Source: Aquarana catesbeiana
Taxonomy: Eukaryota; Chordata; Amphibia; Anura; Ranidae
Assembly: GCF_042186555.1 (NCBI RefSeq)
Contig: NC_133326.1
Coordinates: 94,461,288-94,525,287, forward strand
DNA: 64,000 nt
Direction of reading: 5' to 3'
Shown: in pieces, positions 54,955 through 64,000 of the stretch
Position numbering within the stretch: position 1 is the first letter of the stretch
How the letters are laid out: every line of letters begins with the position of its first letter
Notes under the pieces: model-generated
Seen by the model: the letters and a program-made list of their open reading frames with translations, nothing else
Databases searched by the model: none
What the model was told of the DNA's origin: nothing
Position numbers and translations under genes: made by a program

Positions 54955-55455
54955 TCAGGGAGAATGTACTGGAATTGAAGGAAGTACAAAGAAGGGCAAC
55001 AAAGCTAATAAAGGGTCTGGAGGTTATTAGGTATGAGGAAAGGTTGCAAGTACTGAACTTATTCTCTCTGGAGAAGAGACGCGTGAGAGGGGATATGATT
55101 TCAATTTATAAATACCGTAATGGTGACCCCACAATAGGGATAAAACTTTGTTGCAGAAGGGATTTTAACAAGACACGTGGCCACTCAATAAAATTAGAAG
55201 AAAAGAGGTTTAACCTTAAACTGCGTAGAGGGTTCTTTACTGTAAGAGCGGTAAGGATGTGGAATTCCCTTTCACAGGTGGTGGTCTCAGCGGGGAGCAT
55301 CGATAGTTTCAAAAAACTATTAGATAAGCACCTGAACGACCACAACATACAGGGATATACAATGTAATACTGACATATAATCACACACATAGGTTGGACT
55401 TGATGGACTTGTGTCTTTTTTCAACCTCACTTACTATATAACTATGTAATTATAA
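54955..55455 (+). mobile_element. CR1 LINE 3' end
   Basis: The frame at 54975-55367 encodes the CR1 ORF2 C-terminus: VQRRATKLIKGLEVIRYEER, LFSLEKRRVRGDMISIYKY, FTVRAVRMWNSLSQVVVSA, SFKKLLDKHL. The 3' end has GGTTGGACTTGATGGACTTG and CTATGTAATTATA, typical of CR1. It is 5' truncated. The visible part has no stop, so it is fairly young. Confidence 0.94.
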
Positions 55456-55465
55456 CCACAAGTAG

Positions 55466-56445
55466 GAAACCAAAAAGTGCAGCACTATGTGTAAATATTG
55501 AACCTCAGTTCCTTTGTGTACAGAAACTTCTGCTGTGTGACAATCATCACAAAAATCTAAAAATTGAAAAGATTGTATACAATAGAAAAGAGCAAGTGAA
55601 TATCATAGTGAAATTAAAAAAGTGCACAAAATAAATATTTGCAGGGTCCATAGAGGTATATGAGCAATTAAAACATCAATCCTCAATACTTCAAATATAT
55701 TTGGAAAGTCCAAGAGTAAGGAAGTCCCCTCAGCCAGATTGGTCACACGCAGAACCACGCATGGGTGATCCAACCAGCGGCCAACTTGGAACCTGGCGGA
55801 CAGACTTTTTTTATGAATGCTGTTAGCATTATCTACATTCATTTGTAAGTGCATCGGCTTAATAAAATGTACTTCCTTTATATGGATCTTCATTATGGGG
55901 AATGTTTTCTCTTTTTTTGTGGTATGATGTTTGGCTTTTAACACATACACCACGTTTATGAGTTGGCGTTCTTGGAGGTGGTATTCTTGGGAGACAGTCC
56001 GGAGGTTCTATGCTCAGAAGAGGATCTAGAGAAAAGCTGTGGGGATGTAAGAGCCCCTGGGAATGGTTCTAGGCTCCTTTTGACCACTGTAATATAGCGG
56101 TCCTCTCGTTCTGGTAAACTCCTGCTTGTCTCACTTGGGTGGTGTGGTGCACATGAGATCCGGTATTTGGAAACTTTTTTTCACCTTTTTGATTACTCTG
56201 GCTGAGAGGACTTCCTTACTCTTGGACTTTCCGATAATATTTGAAGTATTGAGGATTGATGTTTTAACCACTCATATTTCTCTATGGACTTTTTCTATAT
56301 GAAGTTCAGTTGCTATTTTCTGTTGTATGAATTCTTTTGCATTTTATTTTTTTTTAAGATTGTCACACAGCAGATGTTTCTGCACACAAAGAACTGAGGT
56401 TCAGGATTTACACACAGCGCTGCACTTTTTGGTTTTGAGGAAAAG
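55466..56445. repeat. Foldback element with ~280-bp inverted arms
   Basis: AAACCAAAAAGTGCAGCACT at 55468 pairs with GCGCTGCACTTTTTGGTTTT ending at about 56438. Inner parts also pair, for example CCTCAATACTTCAAATATAT at 55681 with GAAGTATTGAGG at 56243, and GGAAAGTCCAAGAGTAAGGA with its reverse complement near 56216. The spacer holds no recognised gene and no hammerhead motif. It could be another Penelope-like palindrome; class unknown. Confidence 0.78.
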
Positions 56446-57929
56446 GAAAGCAGAAGGCAGCAGGAAGTGGTGTGGGAGGCCAGGGCCAAAGTAGGAGAAA
56501 GCAGGGCCTATTCTGCTAGATGAGTAAAAAAAGAGAAGAGGAGAGATGGGAGGAAGAGCAAGCTGTGGGTGTGGTCTACTACTGATCAATGCCGATATAT
56601 GACTCTGGATACACCAATACTCACATTGCCTCCATTTTGCACATGATTTACATCCATCTCTGCTTAGGATCACTCTTTTGTACTGACACCAACTTATCAT
56701 TTTAATATTTGCATATCTACTCCCAAGCTCCAGCTCACTGATTACATCAGGGCTGAGGGGATCTTGACAGGAGTACTGAGACAAGGTTCTGTGGTGTTTT
56801 CAGGAAGCTATGTACAGCACCCTGCCAGCTCCTCCGACCAGTATTAAATTGAGACCCAATATTGGCATCACTGGGTCCAAAATAGTGTATGCAATGAAAA
56901 TGGAAAGGTTTTATTTAAAATTTTTAAAAAAGAAAGAAAGAGAGAAAGAAAGAAACAAAGATACACCATCTTCCACAGGGTATAGTTTGTCCTGTGTATG
57001 TATATTTGTCCTACCAGAAGCATGATTGACGTTTACCTAAATTGCCAGTAAAGTGTTTGCACATACATATGACTTTTGTTCCTACAGAAACAGATGTTAT
57101 AATGTCATTAAAACCACATCACTAAAACCTGTCTGTATATGCTGTATTACATGCTGTTCATACTCACTGTCCCTTCCTCCTTCTCTGTATCTCCGCGGCA
57201 GCCTGATATTGTGCAGATCAGCTATATATTGGCATATTTACTGAGCATGCTCCAAATTCAGTTTCTTTCTAAGCTGCTTATTTCCTTCTTTTTCTTATCT
57301 GTGCAGCCCATATCATTTTAGAGTCACATGTGGGCGTATACACTCTGTACACATGACATCTCCTTCCCTCCCTCCTACTCTATACACTATGGGGGTGGGA
57401 TATTCCATGTTGATTGATGGAGGCTTCACATCCCTGTAATTCCTACCACATACAAAAACAATAGACACAGGCTGAAGGAAAGTTAAACAGGTTGTGATTG
57501 GCAGAACCTCACCCTAGATAGCCCACACCATGCTTTTGCACAAAAATAATAAATATTTGAGTTCAAATACTTTTAAATGTAAATTCCTACATTTATTTTT
57601 TTTTTTAATTATTACATTATTTTAATTTTATTATATTTTAGCTCATTTACAAATGATTACATTACAAAAAAAAACTATTAAAAAAAAAGAAACTGTAAAA
57701 TTCATACACGCCACAATAAAAAGAAACTATACCAGACACATAGACAAGTGTGTATCCTATAACCCTGTTCAATTATCATAGCAACCATATTTATTCCCTA
57801 AAAAGGAGGAAAGGGACAACAGGAGAGGTGTGGTCTCCTGGATTTCAATGTATATGATCCAGATAATCTTCATCAAAAAAAATCTAGTGACTACCAGGCC
57901 CTTTATTTTTTTTTTTAATAATCAGATTT
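56446..57929. other. Unassigned intron-like sequence
   Basis: Low-complexity AT tracts near 57590-57720 and an AAAGAAAGAAAG run near 56935. No gene or RNA recognised. Confidence 0.5.
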
Positions 57930-58256
57930 GTACTTACCTGCTCTGTGCAATTCCATTCCAATCCCAAACCTCCTCTTCTCAGGTCCCCCACCAGAGCCCC
58001 CCCCTCTTCTTGGTGTGCCACCACAGGAAGCCACTTCCAATCATGGCACACCTGCATGCTTAATCCCGAGCCATACTGCCTGTGCCCATTGACACAGATG
58101 GTTCTGCTCGTCCTTGCCCCCCACTCCTTCGTTACAGAATTTGACTGACAGCAGTGGAAATTAATGGCTCCAATGGCCTGTGAGTGGGAGAGCAGAGGAG
58201 AGAGCCACTGTAGATGGGCACAGCTCTGGATCGAATGATGACTCAGTTAAGTATTA

Positions 58257-59328
58257 CAAACAAAAGGGGCAAGCAAGCAAGCACGCAGCAAAGCAAGCGG
58301 GCCAACCAGCAAGCGACAAGGGGGTGGGACTTTAAATGAAGCACCTGGTTTACAATTCAATAAATTGGTAGATAGGATGTTTATTGAATCGTACACAATA
58401 GGTAACATACATATTGGTAATAACTTTTTAAAAAGCAGTTGAACATGGTAATGACACTGGTAAAATCTGATATACATGATGAAATTACAATCCACCAATT
58501 GCATATGAGGTATACAAATGCTGCAAGGTGTAGCCTGCATGACCTATGGCCTCGATATTCCTGTGTGAAAAATTAAACATAAACCATGTATAAAAGATAT
58601 AAAGGTAAGGATGAAATAGAGGCATGGTATAAGGTAGCTCAGCACGTTTCGTGGCTCAATGCCACTCATCAGGAGCAGGTGTGCGGTGCATCTGTAATTT
58701 AAAGGTATAAAAAGATAATCTATCATATATCGACATGAAAACGGATGGGGTAAAAGTAAACCCCCCAAAAAGCATTAGTAATCACTGGGATCCATATGCT
58801 GATGGTGAGAGAGCCAAGAGCAGTGGAGCATCCGGGGACATTATGATGGGAGCAGAGGAGGGTAGCCCAACGACGACAGCCCACGCAGGCATCATCCAGG
58901 GTGAACCCAAGACCATAGGGCACTCAGAAGAGGTGGGTGATGAGTAATCCACCAACATGGGGTTTGCTGGGGGAGAAAGTGATAGACGAATTGTGGACAA
59001 TGGTGGATGGTGGCTGTATAGGGTGAGGAGTGAATTGTGCAGATGTGAAAGAACCAAAATATGAGTAAATCAATGAAAAAATTATGGTGAAGGAAAACGT
59101 GAGGAAGGGGTGAAAGAATACCTGCCTGATTATTAAATGCCAGAAGTTGAGTGATAGAATAAATAAATGTAGTTCATGGAGTGCAGGGTTACCTAGTGCT
59201 GTTTGAAGAGGACAATTTCCAAAACAGTGCAAGTGATCCAATCAGTGGCGTGCCCCAAATGTGGGATCCCCCCAGAAGGACTCCCATATAGTGCCACCAA
59301 GGGACAGCCCACCAACGTCACATACTTA
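58257..59328 (-). mobile_element. 1.07-kb non-autonomous insertion with hammerhead motif and 16-bp target duplication
   Basis: ACTCAGTTAAGTATTA flanks it at 58241-58256 and 59329-59344 without mismatch. The minus strand holds a hammerhead motif at 58676-58637. No long inverted arms and no coding region were seen; the low end is a GCAAGCAAGC-rich stretch. Size, long target duplication and ribozyme suggest a retrozyme or non-autonomous Penelope-like element. Confidence 0.72.
58637..58676 (-). ncRNA. Hammerhead-like motif with perfect stems I and II
   Basis: Stem I strands GCTC and GAGC pair fully. Box 1 CTGATGA (58672-58666) and box 2 GAAA (58650-58647) are intact, and stem II GTGGC/GCCAC closes an ATTGA loop. 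The segment after box 2 reads CGTGCT where CGCGTC is expected, so the essential U before the cleavage site is C. Cleavage is predicted to be lost. The stem structure is the clearest of the five motifs. Confidence 0.68.
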
Positions 59329-59391
59329 CTCAGTTAAGTATTAGGGGGTAAAGGTACCAACACATTTTTTACCTTAATGCAAGAAATGCAT

Positions 59392-59882
59392 TAAAGGGGT
59401 TGTAAAGGCAGAAGGTTTTTATCTTCATGCATTCTATCCATGAACATAAAAGGCCTTCTGTGTGCAGCAGCACCCCTGAGCTCCCCTAATACTTACCTAA
59501 GGTCCCGCTCTATCCAGCGATGTCCACGAGTGTCTCAGCCATCCGAGATTCTTCCTCCCTGATTGGCTGAGGCACAGCAGCAGCACCATTGTCTCCCACT
59601 GCTGTCAATCAGCTAGCCAATCAGGGCAGAGAGGGGATGAGGCCGGGTCGGAGCTCCATGTCTGAATGGACATAGGGAGCTGTGACTCAGCTCAGGTGCC
59701 CCCATAGCAAGCTGCTTGCTGTGGGGGCACTGAACAGGAGGGAGGGGCCAGAAGCACAGAAGAAGGACCCGAGAAGAGGAGGATCCAGGCTACTCTGTGC
59801 AACTCCACTGCACAGAGCAGGTAAGTATAACATGTTTGTTATTTATATAGGGAAAAAAACCAAGACTTTACAATCACTTTAA
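59392..59882. mobile_element. TTAA-flanked MITE copy A
   Basis: TTAAAGGGGTTGTAAAGGC and GACTTTACAATCACTTTAA form the ends, with TTAA at both borders (59392-59395, 59879-59882). The TTAAAGG start resembles Kolobok/T2-type frog MITEs. GAGCAGGTAAGTATAACATG near 59814 is a splice-donor consensus. It sits inside the MITE that ends at 59923, at a TTAA. Confidence 0.87.
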
Positions 59883-59923
59883 GGTAAAAAAATTGTTTTG
59901 TTTAGGCTTTAGAATTCCTTTAA

Positions 59924-61132
59924 AATGCCATTAGCTGATATACAGGGAACAGAGTATGTATAGATATTCCTGCTCAGGTCTGAACCAGGAAAAAACTCAT
60001 TGTAAAATATAATATATAATATAACAACAAGATTCTATAATGTCCACCATTCATTTTTTGGCCACCACGTGCCTCATATAAAGTCCCACCCCCTTGTTCC
60101 CCCCCCCCCTTTTTTCATTGTAAAATATGTTGAAGTTGTTGTGAACAAGTAGAGAGCTAGGACCAATGAAATGTATGGTTTATACAGCATATTATTGTAG
60201 AAATAATATCTTGTTTTCAGTCAGACCAGACCTGTAGTCACAAATAGCTGGTAGAACGTGGGCTACTGTGTATTGTAGCTTAGTAGAGTTATTTTGGGAT
60301 AGATCTGCTATGTTATTCAGTCAATAACTGTCATGAAATGCATACAATAAACAATAATGGACAGTAAAACCTGTGAAAATCTCTTGTATAGTCTATCAAA
60401 GAGTGTCACAATGAAAAACAATGCCCCAACTATAATACATTTCATATGTTCCACGTCGACACAAGTTGCGCTTTAGATAATTGAATGTGATTGTATAAAA
60501 CGCCTCAACACAATAATATGGAGGAATGTGTAGGGAGAGACATCACACAGTTCTTCTCTCTACATACCATAGAGAACAATAGCTGCCAAGCTGAGATTCA
60601 GCCCCGAACATCTGCTTCTATTTGTAGTGATATGAATCTGCTATTTAATACACTGAAGATTAATAACCTATAAATATAGTTAATATAAAACAATTGGAGT
60701 TGTTAGGTGATTATCCAGTAAGGCCAGAAAACACTCACAGGTCTAATCCTTACATGGCAAGAACAGTGCGAACTATTAAGACAAGGGGTAACAAGACATA
60801 GATAGATTAAATACAGGTGGGATATCCCACTGACCTCATGCATTTTCTTCTTGTGCCTCTCAAAGTAAGTGCTTAGCATTATAACTGATTGCTCCCTAGT
60901 GAAACATTTCTTATTGTTAAAGCTCTGACTCAAAACTGTATTGTACATAATATAATTGATATGTAGCCATGAATGCAATAAAGGAAAGCAACTGCTTGAG
61001 GGATTATTCCGTTATTTTAATGGAAGCACATTTACAGACATACCTGGGCCATAAACAGACTGGCCGCTTAGGCCCCTCAGTCTGGCTGCACAATGATGAA
61101 TACTGATGTATGATCAGGATCGGTCAAAATGC
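59924..61132. other. Unassigned intron-like sequence
   Basis: A C11 run lies near 60100. No gene, RNA or repeat structure recognised. Confidence 0.5.
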
Positions 61133-61586
61133 TTAAAGTGGTTCTAAAGGCAACACATTTTTTTACCCGAATGCATTCTCTGCATTAAAGTTAAAAAAAG
61201 TCCCCCCTCACCTCCCTATATACTTACCTGAGCCCTACCTCGATCCAGTGCTGTGCCCGTCTTCAGCGTTTCTGGTCTGTGTTCCTCTCCTCACAAGATT
61301 TGGCTCTTTCTGCTCTCAATCTAATCCTGTGAGGAGGGAGCTGGATTGGGGTCAAGCCACACTGGCTGTGTCAATGGATGCACACAGCTCAGCTCCTGAG
61401 CAAGCCCGCAGGTGTGCTCCCCATAGCTTGCTATGGGGGCACGCACAGAAGATATGGAGTTGAGAGAGCCAGGGGGACCCCACAAAAGGAGTTTCGGGGC
61501 TGCTCTGGGCAATACCTATTGCCCAGAGCAGGTTAGTATTACACGTTTTTAAATTTTTGAAAAAAAAGCCTTTACTACCACTTTGA
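61133..61586. mobile_element. TTAA-type MITE copy B
   Basis: TTAAAGTGGTTCTAAAGGC and GCCTTTACTACCACTTTGA form the ends (right border TTGA). The interior shares GCCCAGAGCAGGT-type and CTCAGGTAAGTATATAGG (minus strand) phrases with copies A and C. Confidence 0.87.
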
Positions 61587-62529
61587 AATAAAGTATAAGA
61601 AAAAAATAACTCACATAGGAAAGACAAACTGACATTTTTGCACGTAATTCATAGCATTATGCATAGTAGAACAGGCATAATAAAAATACAGCAGATAGGG
61701 TTGCATTTTAAAAGCTAAAACTTTTATTTTTTTGTAACTTTTGGATAGAGTAGGAAATGCCTAAAGGCATAATTTACATTTTGCACAAAAAATAATAATT
61801 GCACCCACCTTGAACATGTGTAATTATCAAACGTATGCATTTGAGTCCATAATACACTGCAGCCACGATCAGTGGATTACAGGAGTAATGCACAGGCTCC
61901 AGTAAACTTTTCCTCTAGGCTTAGGTCCATACAGAGATGCCAACTTCAGTTATGGGTCTGGAGAAAATATCAGTGGATTTAAAGTGCAGTGATGTCACTG
62001 TACTTGTGCTGCATCGAGAAATAGGATTCCCTCTGCTGCAGTGGCAGATGGAACATGTAGTCTGTCCTTTCACAGATCTCTGTAAATGGATGATGCAGCT
62101 GTGCGAGCGGAACCATCAACAGCCACACCAAATTCACAAAATGACAGGAGGCTGCAGGGAGAAAGACCCTGAGATTCAATATGGGGAGCTGTACAGGGGT
62201 GGGGGGCTGCAGACTCTAACTATGTTTCCCTAAATATAGATGTAGCATGGTCAGAAAGATGGACATAGCAGTCATGGTTGTATTGTTCTTTGTATCCCTG
62301 TTGGATAGATTTTTCATTTCTATTTGTCCTGGTACCTTCTGCCAATAGGACAGATAGAAGGGAAATATAAAACATGGAGACAGCTGTATAATGGTGACCA
62401 TACACACTTCAACAATTGTTTAAATTTATTTTCCAGTTGATTGCTCTTAATAGGAATAATTGATAATTGAGTACCCAGTCAATCAATAAACCACAAATGG
62501 GTAGGTGGAGTTTGATAAACAGTTGGAAG
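61587..62529. other. Unassigned intron-like sequence
   Basis: No gene or RNA recognised. An open frame at 61937-62233 has no motif and is likely chance. Confidence 0.5.
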
Positions 62530-62800
62530 TAGAGCTGCACGATTCTGGCCAAAATGAGAATCACAATTTTTTTGCTTAGAATAAAAAGATCACGATTCTC
62601 TCACAATTCTCGCAACGTAAAATCTTTCACATTATGCAAAAAAAAAAAATGGGCTAACTTTACTGAATAGTTTTTCTCTTCCTTTCTTTTGAGGGCGGTG
62701 GCTTCAGAAGAGCAGAGAGAATTCTTTGCATAGAAAGAATTGTGAAATACTTTAGTCAAGATCGCGATAACGATTCTTGACAATTAATTGTGCAGCTCTA
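62530..62800. mobile_element. hAT MITE with perfect 8-bp target duplication
   Basis: TAGAGCTGCACGATT and AATTGTGCAGCTCTA are the ends; GTTGGAAG flanks it at 62522-62529 and 62801-62808. The duplication length indicates hAT. Non-coding, 271 bp. Confidence 0.93.
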
Positions 62801-63081
62801 GTTGGAAGATACAATAATAAGTTAGATCTATTGCATCTATAAATCTAGTCTAAATTTATCAGAAGAAAAGTTATGGCTGTTTGGATTATTGATGATTTGA
62901 TTCATTTTGATTGTATTTGGTTGTATGGCAACCATTAGAGTGATTTGTCCTCACTTTTGAGGGATTTCTTCATGCTTCCTTCTGCATCTGTAGGAGATGA
63001 AGTGGGACACAGAGAGATACGAAAAAAAATGGCTTCTGACCATTTCCTATTATATCCAAAAGGAAAAGAAATGTATTGGCT

Positions 63082-63571
63082 TTAAAGTGATTGTAAAGGC
63101 TTGTTTTTTTGCTTTTTTTAAATAGCACACATGTTATACTTACCTCCTCTGTGCAGTTGGTTTTGCACAGAGCAGCCTGGATCCTCCTCTTCTCGGGTCC
63201 CTCTTTGCTGCTCCTAGCCCCTCCCTCCCTTTGAGTGCCCCTCAGCCAGCAGCTTGCTACAGGGGGCACCCAAGCCGAGTCAGAGCTCTGTGTATCCATT
63301 CAGACACGGAGCCCCAACCTGGCCTCACCCCCTCTCTCCCCTGATTGGCTGATTGACAGCCGCGGGAGCCAATGGCACCGCTGCTCTGTCTCAGCCAATC
63401 AGGAGGAGAGTCCTGGATGGCTAAGGGGATCGTGGACATCGCTGGAGAGAGAAGGGGCTCAGGTAGGCAATTAGGAGGGTGCTGGGGAGGCTACTACACA
63501 CAGAAGGTTTTTTATTTTAAAGTATAGAATGCATTAAGATAAAAAACTTTCTGCCTTTACAACTCCTTTAA
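63082..63571. mobile_element. TTAA-flanked MITE copy C
   Basis: TTAAAGTGATTGTAAAGGC and GCCTTTACAACTCCTTTAA form the ends with TTAA at both borders. The minus strand carries GAGGAGGTAAGTATAACATG near 63147, a donor consensus. Same family as copies A and B. Confidence 0.9.
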
Positions 63572-64000
63572 ATACACTTCAGGGGACAAGTGAATTGACA
63601 ATCAGGGTTGCAGGCTTGACTTAAATCTGACCAATTTATAAATGGTGAACACAGCCAATCCTGCTAGACTATATGCCACTTTCTTCTTAGGTTTTAATAA
63701 AATAAGCTCATAGCAAAACCAGTAGTTTCTGAGAATTGCATAGCAGCACCTCCATACCAAGAAAGCAGCAGGTATGCTGAGGCCTGCTATGTTAATGCCA
63801 ACCTTGAGGCACACTTTGCCAGCAAAAAAAAATAATCTATATGAGCACACAAAAATCCAGAAAATCAATTCAAAATAAAAGGAATACTTTAGACTTCCCC
63901 ATGTTGCTGTGTAGCTAAACTTAACATTTTAAAAAATGCAGCTGCACATGATTGGCTATGTGTTTTCCACTGGAGGGAGTGCCATTAGCAACAACAGACA
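63572..64000. other. Unassigned to window end
   Basis: AT-rich; an 88-codon minus-strand frame at 63602-63868 has no recognised motif. Confidence 0.5.

Larger units (their letters stand above)
57930..59923. mobile_element. TTAA-type MITE interrupted by two later insertions
   Basis: 57930-58256 carries the internal part of the MITE family seen at 61.1 and 63.1 kb (TACTTACCTGCTCTGTGCA and on). It continues after the Penelope-like insertion (from 59345), and again after a sister MITE, to the end AGAATTCCTTTAA at 59923. The left end is not clear. A donor-like GGTAAGTA lies at its inner edge. Confidence 0.65.

Noticed and set aside
55466..56445. Foldback as a ribozyme-bearing Penelope-like element
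   Set aside because: Long inverted arms are clear, but I found no hammerhead boxes in the spacer, so I left the class open.
1..64000. CRISPR arrays, tRNA or rRNA genes, bacterial operons
   Set aside because: The direct repeats are tandem without unique spacers, and I saw no tRNA cloverleaf or rRNA sequence; the window is vertebrate.

Overview
This window is vertebrate nuclear DNA, almost certainly from a frog and probably a ranid. The evidence is its mix of repeats: piggyBac elements starting TTAACCACTT, hAT, Tc1, L1-clade, CR1, Rex1/L2 and Penelope-like retroelements, and many TTAA-flanked MITEs. There are no bacterial-type operons. One host exon is visible, at 49.85-50.06 kb on the minus strand. 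It encodes part of an ADAMTS-like cysteine-rich/spacer region that I recognise as THSD4 (ADAMTSL6). The rest reads as THSD4 intron filled with nested mobile elements.

Layout: 0-3.8 kb is a decayed hAT element. 3.95-8.54 kb is a Tc1-like transposon split at a TTAA by a composite non-autonomous piggyBac (which carries a 30-bp minisatellite) and again by a small MITE. 9.77-10.72 kb is the 5' end of a second hAT. 10.7-20.15 kb is a large foldback repeat. Its left arm holds a piggyBac, which in turn holds a MITE and a 5.9-kb piggyBac with a frameshifted transposase. Its right arm holds a Penelope-like palindromic element. 21.5-27.1 kb is a Ty3/gypsy relic split by two Penelope-related insertions, one of them itself split by a Rex1/L2 tail. 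28.5-33.3 kb has MITEs and a Rex1/L2 3' end. 33.89-40.01 kb is a full-length L1-clade element with both ORFs open and a perfect 19-bp target duplication. 41.32-47.56 kb is a second, decayed full-length L1-clade element. 51.7-52.8 kb and 58.2-59.3 kb are Penelope-like or retrozyme-like pieces. 55-63.6 kb has a CR1 tail, a foldback and several copies of one MITE family.

The most interesting signal is a set of five hammerhead-ribozyme-like motifs, at about 19.05, 22.64, 51.78, 52.54 and 58.65 kb. Each lies in a Penelope-like or retrozyme-like repeat. Three different self-complementary hexamers (ACGCGT, ACTAGT, ACATGT) occupy the same stem III position, as expected for ribozymes that cleave as dimers. 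Two motifs have a TATA-like box 30-34 nt upstream, so a transcript would start at the ribozyme. The copy at 52.54 kb keeps every invariant core base. Positions, frames and structures were read by eye; no search or folding program was run.
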